NCBI GenBank assembly: GCA_023091665.1
Contig: JALJCQ010000013.1
Span: 1,798,001 to 1,862,000 of the forward strand
Reading direction: 5' to 3'
Origin: Pythium myriotylum
Taxonomy: Eukaryota; Oomycota; Peronosporomycetes; Pythiales; Pythiaceae
Length of the DNA stretch: 64,000 nt
The notes under the pieces were generated by a model. It ran no database searches. It had not been told where the DNA came from and saw only the letters and a program-made list of their open reading frames with translations. This document shows positions 17,134 through 28,420 of this stretch, piece after piece. A program made the position numbers and the translations under genes. Positions within the stretch are counted from its first letter, which is position 1, and each line of letters begins with the position of its first letter.

Positions 17134-19392
17134 TCACCCGACGCAAGCTTGTTTAGGAGTGGAAACGAACTTTGGGGCGAAGGAAAAGGCGTACATGTCA
17201 AGCGAGATTCCACATTCAGATGCAGGATGAGGCGAAGATTTGCATTGAATCTCATCTCCGTCATCGCTCATTTTTGCCTGGTGATACTCCCGGATTGGAC
17301 TCAACGCGAAATCGAAAGTCGACTCGACACCTGGAGACCGTGGAGACTGTATTTTCGAGGTATCGTCCATCTGCTCGACCTTTCCAACCAAACCTTGAGA
17401 AGGCAAGATTGGGATATCCAGTGCTATCCGTTCGACCAGGCATCGGTTTGATGGAGCAATGGATTGCATTGCGTGACTAGCATTTTTTATTTCCACCTTG
17501 GAGTAGGTGAAGTCCGCGGTGTTATCATCGATGAAATCAACTTGGTCTTTTGCTATTTCATCACCCTCCGTGAGTTCAATAGATTGGGCAACTGCATCTT
17601 TCAGTGCCTTTGGCGGCTTAGTAACCCCCTCTAAACGACTTTGGGTCATTGCCGGTGTTGCAATAGACTCGGAAAGCAGACCAACCGAATCTCCTAGAAG
17701 AGCACCCCAATCGAAAAGATCCCTCCGATTCGATGCTATCCGTCCGTTGTCATTGTCACGAGAGATTTGTTTCATGTCAGTGTCCTCGTCACGGTTAAAA
17801 GAAAATATCGACGATGAGAACGATATCTCCGGCTTCTTCACTGCGCGAACTCGATGTAACACCATGGGCTCCGGTGACCGAAGAAGATCAAAGTCTTTCC
17901 ATGGCTCCAGTTTTGAGTGATTTGGCTCGGTGGTAGCTACAGCAAGCGAGAGTTGCTCTGGTTGAATCTTTGTGCTGCGCAGAGCAGCAAACTCGCCTGA
18001 AACGAGGAGTTTGGGTTGGTTTTGTGTCTCAGTTGATGTGAGAGTGTTTTGAAGAGGATAAGGAACCTCGCCTTCACTTTCTTGTGTCAGTTGGTTAAGT
18101 TTTAACTGGATCTTAGCGATAATGTTTTGGCGTTGCAACTTCCTTTCGAAACCATCTGCTGATTTACAACAGCAATCAGCAACGTCGTGCGTCACTAACC
18201 GATCTGACTCATCTAGCGTCATCAATTCATGAGGTGAGGCACGATCAGCATCGGTAGCCAGAGGATCTTCGCCAAGGTTGAGCTGTCTGCATATACGTCG
18301 AGGATTGATATCTTCAACGTTCTTCTCTGGGCTTGGCAAAGATGAAGGTAGTGATTCATTCGATTTTGACGCCGTAGATTCAGCCACAATTGTGCCGCCT
18401 GCATCGTTTCTGCCAAGACCAATGCGTTCCACCGTCTGTGATCTGACGGTGGACGTCGTTGTCGCTCGAGTAGAATGCTTTTTACCAGGAAAATGCGTGC
18501 AGTTCATTCTCCCGCTAGTGATCCTCGCCCCCACACTAGCAGTAGGTCGTACGTTCCCTTGTTTCGCCTTATTTGAAGTACCAACTGTAGTCACAGCACC
18601 ATTGTTTGAACGACTCTGCACTGGTTGGACAGAACCAGTAGTTAAACTCGTAGCTTCAAGTTCGCTTATCGAGCTCATAGAAAAGTATTCTGTGGGAACA
18701 GGAAGACATGACGGATTGGCGCTGAATACGAAATGCCTTGGTATATCCTGCTGTCTTTCGGTAAAACGCGCTGCGGGATTTACGCTTGCGGAGATTCGTG
18801 CGGTGCACCTTTCGTCTACGAATGAGCAATTCGGTGGGTCTTTCATCGTGAAGACACGCTTCAGGCGGCAGCTCCCACTGATACAAATTGACTCCATCGA
18901 TCGATAAGAGCAACCCGTGAAGCAACTTTCGCTGAGAGATTGTAGATCAAAGACGAGGTTCATCCATCGATCACGCGTCACTGATGCATCGATTGGTATC
19001 TGTATGTGCAATGCTGTCATCGTAGTCTCTCGGAACGCTGATGCGAAAATGAGACGACGACGAACTTTTTGAAAGTCAGAAAACCCAACTTCTAATGAGA
19101 AAGAGCGAGTGAGCGGTACCAAGAGCTGGAGTATCAAAAACCTTTGCGTCAATCCAAGCGAACATGAAGAAGAAGTAGGGTTCTTCGGAAGCTGCATTCT
19201 TGTCTCGGAGCTCCCCACCATGTGGAACACATTGCCTTTGATTGCTTTCTCAAACGATCTGGTAATCTTTCCTTGGAGTTTCCAAGTCGAAGCAGGTGTC
19301 TTGCCCTGAGCGCTGAGAAGCTCAACATAATCCCCTCCTTGGAAGTACGAAGCCATCGTGGTTCGTATTAACCCTGAGGTTTCACTCTTCAT
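17134..19392 (-). CDS. CFAP20DC: CFAP20DC-like protein (CFAP20 domain)
   Basis: One exon of 752 codons. The N-terminal about 200 residues match the CFAP20-domain-containing protein: FQGGDYVELLSAQGKTPAS, VGSSETRMQLPK, GLTQRFLILQLLVPL, HIQIP, RDRWMNLVFDLQSLS and CRLKRVFTMKD in the expected order. The remaining 550 residues are polar and disordered-looking, as in animal homologues. CFAP20-family proteins bind axonemal doublets; this one is expected to serve cilia or flagella, here zoospore motility. The start could also be the ATG at 19356 (MASYFQGGDY), which fits the family start better. It sits downstream of PIGG on the same strand. Similarity is recalled from the human protein and was not computed. 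Confidence 0.82.
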   Translation of the reverse strand: MKSETSGLIRTTMASYFQGGDYVELLSAQGKTPASTWKLQGKITRSFEKAIKGNVFHMVGSSETRMQLPKNPTSSSCSLGLTQRFLILQLLVPLTRSFSLEVGFSDFQKVRRRLIFASAFRETTMTALHIQIPIDASVTRDRWMNLVFDLQSLSESCFTGCSYRSMESICISGSCRLKRVFTMKDPPNCSFVDERCTARISASVNPAARFTERQQDIPRHFVFSANPSCLPVPTEYFSMSSISELEATSLTTGSVQPVQSRSNNGAVTTVGTSNKAKQGNVRPTASVGARITSGRMNCTHFPGKKHSTRATTTSTVRSQTVERIGLGRNDAGGTIVAESTASKSNESLPSSLPSPEKNVEDINPRRICRQLNLGEDPLATDADRASPHELMTLDESDRLVTHDVADCCCKSADGFERKLQRQNIIAKIQLKLNQLTQESEGEVPYPLQNTLTSTETQNQPKLLVSGEFAALRSTKIQPEQLSLAVATTEPNHSKLEPWKDFDLLRSPEPMVLHRVRAVKKPEISFSSSIFSFNRDEDTDMKQISRDNDNGRIASNRRDLFDWGALLGDSVGLLSESIATPAMTQSRLEGVTKPPKALKDAVAQSIELTEGDEIAKDQVDFIDDNTADFTYSKVEIKNASHAMQSIAPSNRCLVERIALDIPILPSQGLVGKVEQMDDTSKIQSPRSPGVESTFDFALSPIREYHQAKMSDDGDEIQCKSSPHPASECGISLDMYAFSFAPKFVSTPKQACVG

Positions 19393-19729
19393 CGATATGG
19401 CGGCAGCTTCTATTTTGTACGTTCGTTACACTGACTGAGTTTGATAGCGACGAAACCAATGCGTCTTTTCAGATGCATCAAAGCGCCAGTGTGTAGAATG
19501 CAATCACCACCGTGAACACAACTTCATAGAGGAACTACAGATAGATTGCATAAATAACAAACTCGTCAGTTAATACAGTATAGAGAGTTTACACGGTATT
19601 CACCTTCGGTGCGAACACGCTCCAAATGAACAAATGAAATCTCATGAAATACACGATAATCCTGCGTTAAAAAAACACGGAATCACACATTAGCACGAGC
19701 GAACGGATGAGGTGAGTGCTTCTACCATC
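19393..19729. other. Intergenic region between PIGG stop and CFAP20DC start
   Basis: A 337-bp AT-richer gap between co-oriented minus-strand genes. It presumably carries the PIGG 3' UTR and the CFAP20DC promoter. No ORF or repeat of note. Confidence 0.3.
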
Positions 19730-22294
19730 TCACGTGTAGAATGCCATTCGAAAAGCCTGATACGAGAGCGTGGCCCACACGATCTGTTCGGTGGGATTTG
19801 CTTTGACATTTTTGGCTCGGTTGACCAGATATTTAGTCCAGTTAGATGCGCGAGCGAATACAAGGAGGGGGCCAGAGAAAATGTTGACGAATGTGAGAAG
19901 ACCAACAGTAGCTTGTGAGTACCCCTCCAGTCCATGGTACGATTGGCTGATATCAATTGTCGTCACGAGATGCGAGTTACCGAGCGCGAAGAACGATCCT
20001 GTTGAGATCCAGACTACCAAAAGCCCAGAGGTGAACACATCCACGTTTCGTGTGCAGATAAGTGAAAGGAGTTGAAGAAGTACACATATCACCGCCAAGG
20101 ATGGTAAATTGCAGGGCTTCTGAACCAGGGTGGTAAGCAGCCATAGCATCATTTCGATGGCACTAGGCAAGTCGGATTCGTTCAAGAAGACGGCGAATGC
20201 AACAATCGTGAATCCCGCTGCATAGACGCACCGCGCAGCAAAATCCACGCTTGCGCAATCGTTCTCATTCGCGATCAAGCGTGAACACCACACGTTGGCC
20301 GCCATTCCGGCCGAGAAAACGGCGACCGACGCGTAGAACCAAATATCACCGATTCTTCGGCTACGCCATTGAGATATGACGCTGCGAACAACGCCAATAT
20401 AAATGATAGCAAAGTAAAACTCTTCAGGAGCTTGCAAGAACCCCAACAAAGGGCCAGTGAACCAAACGGAGAGAGAATCATCCGTAGCAAACTCGTTTCC
20501 CGGTAGCGATGAGTCAACTGCTAACCCATTCAATCGTGCAAAGTTGATCACCTGACTGCGCTCACGCAGAACGCGAAGACATACAACACAGCCGAACGGA
20601 ACTGCGATCGAGGCGAGCTGGCTTGTTTCAGAACGAGATCTTACGAAATCGATACATACGGATGCTATGATACTTGTGGTCACAAAGTACACAGTCGCAT
20701 GCTCGTTCTCAATCGATGATGTGGACGACAAGCTCAGAATTGTCGCCACGTAAGCTCCCATGACCATCCGCGAACTAAATGTCGGTTGCCCGAGAGCTTG
20801 TTGGTGAGTAATTCTCGCCCTAATAGTGAAAAATATCGCCCCGGTAGCACACACGATAAGCGTCCAAACACCTACTCCAACAAACGGAAGATTGTACTCT
20901 GAACCGTCACTTCTGGCAACCATTTCTTGCAGCTGTTGAGAGAGCGTGCGAAGATGCAAAATCAAATCGTCTGCTTCCTCGTCTGTTCGGGATTGGCCTT
21001 GTGTGAACAGAGTGTGGACTCGACTGTTAACCTCATTGAGTTCTGGACCCAGCCTGCTTCCAGGGAACTTCAGTCCGACCAACTGACGGAGTTGGATGAG
21101 GTTTGCATACAATGCCTTGATAAGTGTCATTCTTGAGTCACCTTTGGCTGACTTCGCCACGATTTCTTCAATAACTAGCCCAGTGTTGTGAAAAGGGATG
21201 CGGAGGCCGAACAAAGCTGCAATTGTTGGAACGAGATCGACTTGAAGCCTTCGCCCATTAGTCTTCGTATTTGCATGCGGTCGAAGATGTGCCCCATCGC
21301 CACGCAGAAATGTCATCAGGGCCGACGATTCTTCTACCGTCGCGCCTCCATGGTTTCCGATCTCTGACATGCCGTGGTCACTGCACAATGTAATTAGGGT
21401 AGCATTCGCATTCTCATCCTCACGAAGTCGGACGTCGTCTTGACTGCGAACAGAACTGTAGACGAGCCTAATGATGTCATCCATTTCGCGAAGCTTGCTC
21501 TTCATCATGGGTGATCGTGGTCCTCGTAAGTGTCCGACATGATCTAGGCCCAAATAATGGAGAACGAGGACGTCCCAATCCCGACTCTTGGGGTGTTCCA
21601 TTAGCGGATCGAGCTCTTCACGAAGATGACGTGTAACATTGTCGTCTACTTCCACTGTATCGCGAGTGTAGAAACCTGAGGTCCCTTCTGCTCGCTGGAA
21701 GGCGTCGGGAAATAGCTTCAGCCAGGTATCATCTCCGTAAAACACGATGCGAAGACCACTCTCACGCATCAGCTGAACCACATTTTCATCGCCGAGGGCG
21801 ACCGAATTGAAATTTTTAAGAATATCGATGAATGCCGGGGGTTTGCCTGACAGGAGCGCCTTCAGCCTCGGCATCGTCACGGTTGGAACACTCGCATGGG
21901 CAACGTAGCCGACGGCTTGACCGCTCGCAAGCAGACTCCGAGTGAACTGCATATTGCGGCTCAGTTCATCCTTGCTATCTTCTCTCGAAGCTTGCCCGTA
22001 CATTGCTTCCGAGCCCAGCACCATGTCTGCACGGAGGGCGTCGATCAGCACGACGACGAGGCGGTCGTATTGTCTATCAGGCTGAGGCACCGACGCCGAC
22101 GGCCGTGACGGCGCGGACGACGCAGCAGACGGCGAGAAGAAAACCTCATGGAACTGCAGCAACCCGCTCGCGCTCAGGAACGCGCCAGCGCAGACGAAGG
22201 CGCAGACGACGGCTCGAGCCGAGAGGATACCCATCGAGCAGATCCTGATCCTGGGGTGTTCAGTCTTCGCGCCCTCGCTAGTCAGCAATGCCAC
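19730..22294 (-). CDS. PIGG: GPI ethanolamine phosphate transferase 2 (PIG-G/GPI7)
   Basis: A single 854-codon frame. The luminal alkaline-phosphatase-like domain carries VVVLIDALRADMVLG (metal site and nucleophile region), SVPTVTMPRLKALLSG, HYLGLDHVGHLRGP and TLCSDHGMSEIGNHGG, the metal-binding Asp/His sets of this superfamily. LHYLGLDHVGH followed by SKLREMD fits PIGG rather than PIGO or PIGN. The C-terminal half has many membrane helices. The enzyme adds ethanolamine phosphate to the second mannose of GPI precursors in the ER. An N-terminal signal anchor begins at MGILSARAVVCAFVC (ATG at 22234), which may be the real start. Unlike most genes here it has no intron. Confidence 0.9.
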   Translation of the reverse strand: MALLTSEGAKTEHPRIRICSMGILSARAVVCAFVCAGAFLSASGLLQFHEVFFSPSAASSAPSRPSASVPQPDRQYDRLVVVLIDALRADMVLGSEAMYGQASREDSKDELSRNMQFTRSLLASGQAVGYVAHASVPTVTMPRLKALLSGKPPAFIDILKNFNSVALGDENVVQLMRESGLRIVFYGDDTWLKLFPDAFQRAEGTSGFYTRDTVEVDDNVTRHLREELDPLMEHPKSRDWDVLVLHYLGLDHVGHLRGPRSPMMKSKLREMDDIIRLVYSSVRSQDDVRLREDENANATLITLCSDHGMSEIGNHGGATVEESSALMTFLRGDGAHLRPHANTKTNGRRLQVDLVPTIAALFGLRIPFHNTGLVIEEIVAKSAKGDSRMTLIKALYANLIQLRQLVGLKFPGSRLGPELNEVNSRVHTLFTQGQSRTDEEADDLILHLRTLSQQLQEMVARSDGSEYNLPFVGVGVWTLIVCATGAIFFTIRARITHQQALGQPTFSSRMVMGAYVATILSLSSTSSIENEHATVYFVTTSIIASVCIDFVRSRSETSQLASIAVPFGCVVCLRVLRERSQVINFARLNGLAVDSSLPGNEFATDDSLSVWFTGPLLGFLQAPEEFYFAIIYIGVVRSVISQWRSRRIGDIWFYASVAVFSAGMAANVWCSRLIANENDCASVDFAARCVYAAGFTIVAFAVFLNESDLPSAIEMMLWLLTTLVQKPCNLPSLAVICVLLQLLSLICTRNVDVFTSGLLVVWISTGSFFALGNSHLVTTIDISQSYHGLEGYSQATVGLLTFVNIFSGPLLVFARASNWTKYLVNRAKNVKANPTEQIVWATLSYQAFRMAFYT

Positions 22295-22492
22295 CGTGTT
22301 TTGAGAAGGTTACACTGTACCCTCCAGCGACCCATCAACCGTTGTCTAATCGTTGTTTGAAGTGGGTTTTTGGGTGTCGAACGTGGGTGCACGATACAAA
22401 CTCCTGTTCACGTGGCAGCAAAAGATAGCTGCTGAAGCGACGAGCGTAACCCCCGCCACGCGCCTGCATCTCTCGTGCTCTCGTCGGCGGCC

Positions 22493-24382
22493 ATGGGCAA
22501 CAGCGCGACGCTGCACAGCGTCTGCGCCTACGGCGACCTCGCAGGTGTCAAGCGCCTGCTCAAGACGTGCACGGAGGCAGAGCTGGAGGCGAAAGACGAG
22601 AACGGCCGCACGCCGCTGCTCGTCGCCGTCGCGGCCATGAAGGCCAAGGATAGCATGGACGAGGACGATGATCTAGACGGTTTTGGCTTCCATGAAGACG
22701 AAGGCGAGAATGAAGAGCGGCGCGCTGAGGAAGAGGAAAGCCACTCTGAGGAGGTGGAGGAGTTTAACGAGAGCGCGAGCATTGAACCGATAGCAAAGGA
22801 AACCGAAATTCTCCACCTGCTGATTCAAAAGAAAGTCAACCTGGATCACCAAGACGAAAACGGATGGACAGCGCTACACCATGCGTGCTTCATCCAGAAC
22901 GCGGCCGCTGTACGCATGCTCACTCATGCCGGTGCACACCCGATGCGAGATAGCTACGGCTTGCTCCCTCAGGTTGGTCATTTTTACAGGAGTTTTTCTC
23001 TACGCTTGCACAGTTAAGCTTGGCTCTCTCCGATGCTACAGGACCTCCTCATGCGCGGGCAGGCATCAGAGATGGCGACACAGGCACAGGAACTGAAAGA
23101 ACTTCTGGACCAAGTCACTGACAAGTCGCCTTACTCTATCCGGTTGTTGGCGTTTCGACCAAGTGGAATTGTGCAACTCGATCTTGGTGCTCAAGTTGAG
23201 AAGGGATCATTTGTTACAAGTGAGTTGCTGTGGAACTGACACCTCTTGATTGACCTGAAGATTAATATTTTCTCTATGCGTCACAGTTGAGTACAATGTA
23301 CCGGAGAATCACTCTTCAAAAGATTATATTCAGGTTCTTGTGTCTCCAGAAGACTCTCCTGATATCGAGACCGGTTCTTATCATCATGTACCTGCCGGAG
23401 GACACGGCCAAATCACTATTAGCACTCAAGATGTGCCTTCATCGAGCACTATTCGATTTGTTTACGTCAAGACTGGTGGGTGCTCGTTGGCAATGTTTGG
23501 TTGTTAATGAATTCATACTAATGTACGCAAGTTCTATCTAGATATCAACAAGATATCAAGAACGGTCGTTGCCAGTGGGTGTAATGCAGTTGTCCAGGCA
23601 TCGGTTGGTGAAATATTCCAGTACGAACTGTATTTGTATGAGCGAGTTGTCGAAGTCGAGAGTGTGCCTGAGTTTGAGTTCATCGATCAACCTCTTATTG
23701 TTCTGAAGCGGATTGGCATTGTTGTGAACGATAAGGACATTGATTGGGTGGACATTCGTCCCGACAATCACATTGTTGCTGTGAATGACATTCGCATCGA
23801 CACGATGGAGTTCGGAGCCGCTGTGCAAGTGCTCCAAGAGAACAACGGGAAAAAGTGCACCAAACTACTCATGCAAAATTATTCGGTAAGTGGAGATTCT
23901 CTCGAACTATCGATTGTGGAACTCCCAACCTTACGCTTTCAAGTATAGGCTTGCGGAGATTTCATCCCTGAGAAAATCCTTGGAGTTGGCGTCGTTGGGA
24001 AATATGCGTTTCTCCAAGCCATTCATGACGAAAATGAATCCCGAACAGTCTCTGAGCATAAACTCGACGAATGGGTGGCTGCTCTTCCGGAGGGGGGAAC
24101 ACCAGTCTTGACTGTTGCCGAAGATGGCGTATCTTCCCAGATCACATCCCTCCATGCAGCAGTCGACAGCAAGCTAGTGGTAGCTGAGACCGGCGAAAAC
24201 CCTGCACACATCGATCATGAGACCAAGATTTCGTCACCGTCAACCATAGAGACAGTTGTTCCTCTTCACAATTCTAGGCAATTGGTACGGAACTCGTAAT
24301 CGTATTCCTCTGTCATTCGTCTGACGTAACTGCGTTTCAGGTGGACCAGCTACACATCGGAATCTCAAAGGCAGTAAAGTAG
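22493..24382 (+). CDS. Ankyrin-repeat protein with central beta domain and PDZ-like domain
   Basis: Six exons (22493-22972, 23042-23219, 23287-23475, 23542-23885, 23949-24284, 24341-24382) join to 522 aa. Two ankyrin units are visible (SATLHSVCAYGDLAGVKRLL and DENGWTALHHACFIQNAAAV), separated by a strongly acidic insert of about 55 residues. The middle exons give a beta-rich region (FRPSGIVQLDLGAQVEKGSF onward) that may be Ig-like. Exon 4 has a PDZ-like pattern with the conserved core DIRPDNHIVAVNDI followed by FGAAVQVLQENNGK. Such an ankyrin-plus-PDZ layout suggests a scaffold, but I do not recognise a named family. All introns are 56-70 bp and the C-terminus is the short exon ending KAVK. 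Confidence 0.72.
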
Positions 24383-24720
24383 TTCATTTTTATTGAATCG
24401 ATCCTCATTCATTATTTCGTGTGTGGCGTCGTGTCCATCAATTCGAACTTGTGAGGTCATTGCGCCAACTCAGTTCCATTGCATGAGGTCCATCTCCCAT
24501 CGAATGACAGCCAACCTCGGAGAACCTGACGTTTTGGAAATGTATCTTTTCGTTTTATTTATTACCAATGAAAATTGCATCTTTTTGAATTATGACCAAT
24601 AAAGTGGCCTTGTGAGACGAGAGTGAATGTGCCTGAGTGGCGGAGCTCCTCGCCAGACAGTGGGGGAATCAAGGAATCAAGGCGGAAGCAGCAGAGAAAC
24701 TGCCGAGGCGCTCGATCGAG
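24383..24720. other. Intergenic region upstream of FtsZ
   Basis: A 338-bp gap between co-oriented genes, AT-rich in its first two thirds. An AATAAA at 24597-24602 could be a polyadenylation signal of the upstream gene. An in-frame ATG for FtsZ also exists at 24637, but the leader it would add is less like a mitochondrial presequence. Confidence 0.3.
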
Positions 24721-26183
24721 ATGAGTGCGCGCTCGGGTCTGCTATCAGCCTGCCGTCTCCAAGTCGCGAGAAATGGCACGGTGTTCCGTCCGCTCTCGTC
24801 GAGTGTTCGCATGGATCGTTCGATGACACTAAACGGCGTCGCCGCGAAAGACACGTCGGTACCGAAGAACCCGAGTGGTGGAACTCATAAACCCCATGGG
24901 CTCCAGGAGCGCCGGAAGAGACAGCAGCGTCCACCACGGGTGCACGCACCGGCGAGGTCCCAAGTCGGCGATGCGTTCTCTGATGCGCGCCATGGTACGA
25001 CATGATCACGTAAGATTGAGAATTGTGAAAGTGGTAGGCTAATACCGGTTCACACCTTACAGATTCCAAGACCAAGTTCTTCTCTGCCTATAAGGAAGGC
25101 AAACCGCTTATTACGGTTATTGGACTCGGAGGTGCCGGTAGCAATGCAGTGAACAACATGATTGCCTCGCAACTTGAGGGAGTCGAGTTCATCGTCGCGA
25201 ACACCGATTGTCAGGCACTTGGCCGTTCGCTCGCACCCCACAAGATCACGCTCGGGAAGGAAATTACCAAAGGTCTCGGTGCCGGATCTAAACCACAGCT
25301 TGGTAAGGCTTCGGCAGAGTTGCAGCGAGAAGAGATTGAGGCCACGCTAAAGGATAGCAACATGCTCTTCATCACCGGCGGTATGGGCGGAGGTACCTGC
25401 ACTGGTGCTGCACCAGTGATCGCGAGTATAGCTCGCGATATGGGGATCCTGACGGTTGGGGTCGTCAGCACTCCGTTCCGATCGGAAGGACCTAATCGAA
25501 CAAGAATTGCAAACGCCGGTGTAAAGGAACTATCCAAGTACGTTGATACTTTAATCGTAGTGCCCAACCAAAATCTATTGGCACTCTCCAACAAGAGTAC
25601 GACCATGCTAGAAGCTTTTCGTTATGCGGATGACGTTCTTCTTGAAGGCGTGAAGGGTGTGACCGACCTCATCGTGCGTCCAGGGTTAATCAACCTCGAT
25701 TTCGCCGACATCAAGACTATTCTTTCGAACGCAGGTCGAGCCATCATGGGATCTGGTAGTGCTACAGGTGACCGACGAGCAGAGAAGGCAGCTGAACAAG
25801 CACTGGTGAATCCACTACTCGGCGATTTGCCGACGGAGAGTGCAGTTGGATTGCTCGTTACCATTCGTGGCGGTGAAGACATGACACTCTTTGAAGTGGA
25901 TCAGATCATGGAAATCATTCGCAGTCGTGTGTCCGAAGATGCGAACATCATCTTCGGTACTTGCTACGACCAATCGTTGCAAGGTTTTGTGCACGTTTCG
26001 ATCATTGTCAGCGGTATTCAAACCGACTTGATCTCCCCTCCAGTGCCAACAAAACCATTCATGCCGCTGCACGAGTTGAAGAAGGCAAAAGAGGAACCTT
26101 CAATCCCAGAAGATCAGAACGACACCCCGCGCCAAGAGTCCACCCCGCATCCTGGACTGTTCGGGCGTTTGTTCTCGTTGTGA
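24721..26183 (+). CDS. ftsZ: Mitochondrial-type FtsZ division GTPase
   Basis: Two exons (24721-24994, 25063-26183) give 464 aa. The intron falls just before the first conserved motif; the join reads KPLITVIGLGGAGSNAVNNM. Other FtsZ signatures are VEFIVANTDCQAL, the tubulin/FtsZ signature GGMGGGTCTGAAPVIA, the T5 loop region STPFRSEGPNRTR and the T7 region ADIKTILSNAGRAIMG. The polar N-terminus (MSARSGLLSACRLQVARNG) is Arg-rich and lacks acidic residues, fitting mitochondrial import. The C-tail ends PGLFGRLFSL, an FtsZ-like terminal peptide. It forms the division ring inside the mitochondrial matrix in lineages that retain it. The sequence is of alphaproteobacterial/mitochondrial rather than plastid style, judged by eye. 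Confidence 0.93.
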
Positions 26184-26330
26184 TTGCATTCAGCGATTTG
26201 GTGTGTTCTCCCAATAACACGAAAGAGTTACCAATAGTGAGCTTGAAGAGCTTTTCTGTTTCGAGTTCGTAGCATATCAACCAAAGCATCTGGCACTGGT
26301 GCAATCTCTTCAACATTGAAAATGTCTACT

Positions 26331-27943
26331 CTAAGAGAGCTCAGCGATCGCACTATCGAGAACGGTCCTGGCGTACTGCAAAAGTTCGTTGTCTCGCTTC
26401 TCGAGAGACAACTTAAGTAAGCCGTCCGCTTCATCCTTCTCATAGCCGATTCCCTTCAAAAACGCGATACCACCAACAAGACTTGCCACTCGCTTTCGAA
26501 AGGCTGGGTTCTCCAGGTTAATCGTACGAAATTTGTCCTCGTCGGGTTTCTCTAGAAGGTTCTTCACGTAAACGCCAAGAGTCTTCACAGCTGTCAAGCC
26601 GTCGCCACCAACACGATACTTCTTCAGTTTTTCCACGCTTGTGACAATCTGCTCCTTCGGGGTTAACGATGACTCGGTGGCCTTCTTCACCTCAACTTCT
26701 CCGACCGAAGTGCCGACCGGCGCATCAACCGGCGGACCAGCCAGCTTTCCACCGTGAGCACGACGCGCCGCCTTGTCCATCTCAATCTGCTTCTTCAGGC
26801 GTTCACGTTCACGCTTGAAGTCTTCACGCTCTTTTTTAAGTTTTTCAGCTGCCAGTTTACGTTGCATCGCCTCATACTCCTCTCGAGCCTCTTGCATCGA
26901 CTGTCCAGTCGTGCGACGAGCCAACTCACGCTCCTTCGCTTCTTGTTTCTCACGTTCTTCGCGCTGCTTTCGCCGCTCTTCAATCTTCTTCTGCAGAGCA
27001 GCAACCTTAGCTGCCTTCTCTTCCTCCGTCAGCGGGGTCTTCCCAGTCTGCGCGAGGTCCACAAACTTGATTGGGTCATCAATGTCGGGATCGTCTTGGT
27101 GCTCACTTATCCAGTTAATCGCCAACTCAAGACTCGCAGAATCGGTCGCAAGCAAGCCTTTGCGCGAACGCACTTCACCAAAGCCCATGGCCAGTAACTG
27201 CGACAGGAAGTCTTCATTGACAGGCGGCAAGCCATCAGCCTTTGTTACCTCGGCCGCCGCGGCAGCCGCCGCGTCAACATCTTGAGATGGGACGCTGCAC
27301 TCGCCTGTTACGGGGTCGCACACCATCTTGCTGAGATCTTTCTCTTCGGGAGCAGAAGTGGCAGGAGCTGGCGAGGGCACTGCGGATGGCACCAAGTTCA
27401 TTTGGTTAAATCGACGGAGCCGTGCCTCTCGAGCGTCCTCGGTGGATGCTGGCGCGGACCCGCCGAGAGACACACCGGGCGACGCGAAAGGGTTAAACGC
27501 CGACTGCCGCCACTGCTCGATCTTCTGTCGCAGCGCATTTGGGTCCGCGCCGACGAGCTCGTCGACCTTGTTTTGGTTGACGTAAAAGTGGAACGTTGGG
27601 AACCCGCGCACGCCTACACGGACACATCCACGTCAGCGTGACCCTCTTGCATGTCGTCGGCGTCTTACGCACCTAGCGCAGAGATGAGCGATCGATTTTC
27701 AGCTTCATCGACGCCAAGAAAGACAACATCGTGGTACTGGCGACTGTACTGCTCGTACGTTGGCTTGATGAACTTGCATGGCCCGCACCTGACGACGCCA
27801 CCCTCTTAAGAGCTCCTCGTCACCGCTTCCACTGCCTCCAGCACGTACCACGTCGCAGAAAAGTCCACGACGACCAGCTTGCCGCCGGCGTTGCGCATCT
27901 GCGTGTTCCAGTCGGCCTCGCCGCGGATCTCGGTCACACCCAT
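26331..27943 (-). CDS. Thioredoxin-UBA-coiled-coil-PUB domain fusion protein
   Basis: Three exons (27943-27849, 27788-27673, 27613-26331) join to 497 aa. Residues 1-105 form a thioredoxin fold; the exon 1/2 join recreates the redox motif ATWCGPCKF, and RGFPTFHFYVNQNKV carries the cis-Pro strand. Next is a low-complexity Ala/Pro linker, then a UBA domain (DFLSQLLAMGFGEVRSRKGL). A long charged coiled coil follows (KKIEERRKQREEREKQEAKE and similar). A C-terminal PUB domain (LGVYVKNLLEKPDEDKFRTI, ENPAFRKRVASL) is the type that docks on p97/Cdc48 tails. The combination suggests redox-linked ubiquitin-p97 quality control in the cytosol. It is tail-to-tail with FtsZ. Confidence 0.87.
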
Positions 27944-28420
27944 TGTTCCTCTTGCTTCGGTCTCTCCCCCTCTGTTCAAGATCGCTTCTTCGAGAACTGC
28001 CACAAGTACCTCCGTACCTTTATTCCACGATAAAGACATACTCGTTTGAACAGGTTATCAGCAAAGCAGTGTGTAATTGTCGATTAACTCTTCTGATTGG
28101 ACAGAAAGGCACCATGTAGATCTCCATTGGTGGAATCGCTGTTTATGCCACCTGCCCAACATCAACAAGCCCCATCATCTACCCTATATCAGTACATGAC
28201 TGGACTCCACCTCCGACTGTTCTTCCCCGTCCATTCCGAATCGTGTGAGGGGTTCCCGCCTGTATCTGCTCGGGCTGTCTCCGACAAACCGACTCGCACG
28301 CCGCCTCTCTCTCCCCCCTCCCGACGCCACGAACGCGTTGACCCGCGCGGACAGCGAGCCCCGTCGCGCAAGTCAGTCAGAGACGCGGATCGCCTCGCCC
28401 CAACTCGAATCGGTTCTGCG
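27944..28420. promoter_or_regulatory. Divergent region between the Trx-UBA-PUB and DUF445 genes
   Basis: A 477-bp gap. The DUF445 frame stays open upstream to 28097, so up to 108 extra N-terminal codons are possible, but their composition (Pro/Arg/Ser-rich) looks like untranslated leader. No RNA gene or repeat was seen. Confidence 0.3.

Noticed and set aside
24721..26183. Recent bacterial transfer or contamination for FtsZ
   Set aside because: It has a spliceosomal intron and an import-like leader, and mitochondrial FtsZ is known in stramenopiles.
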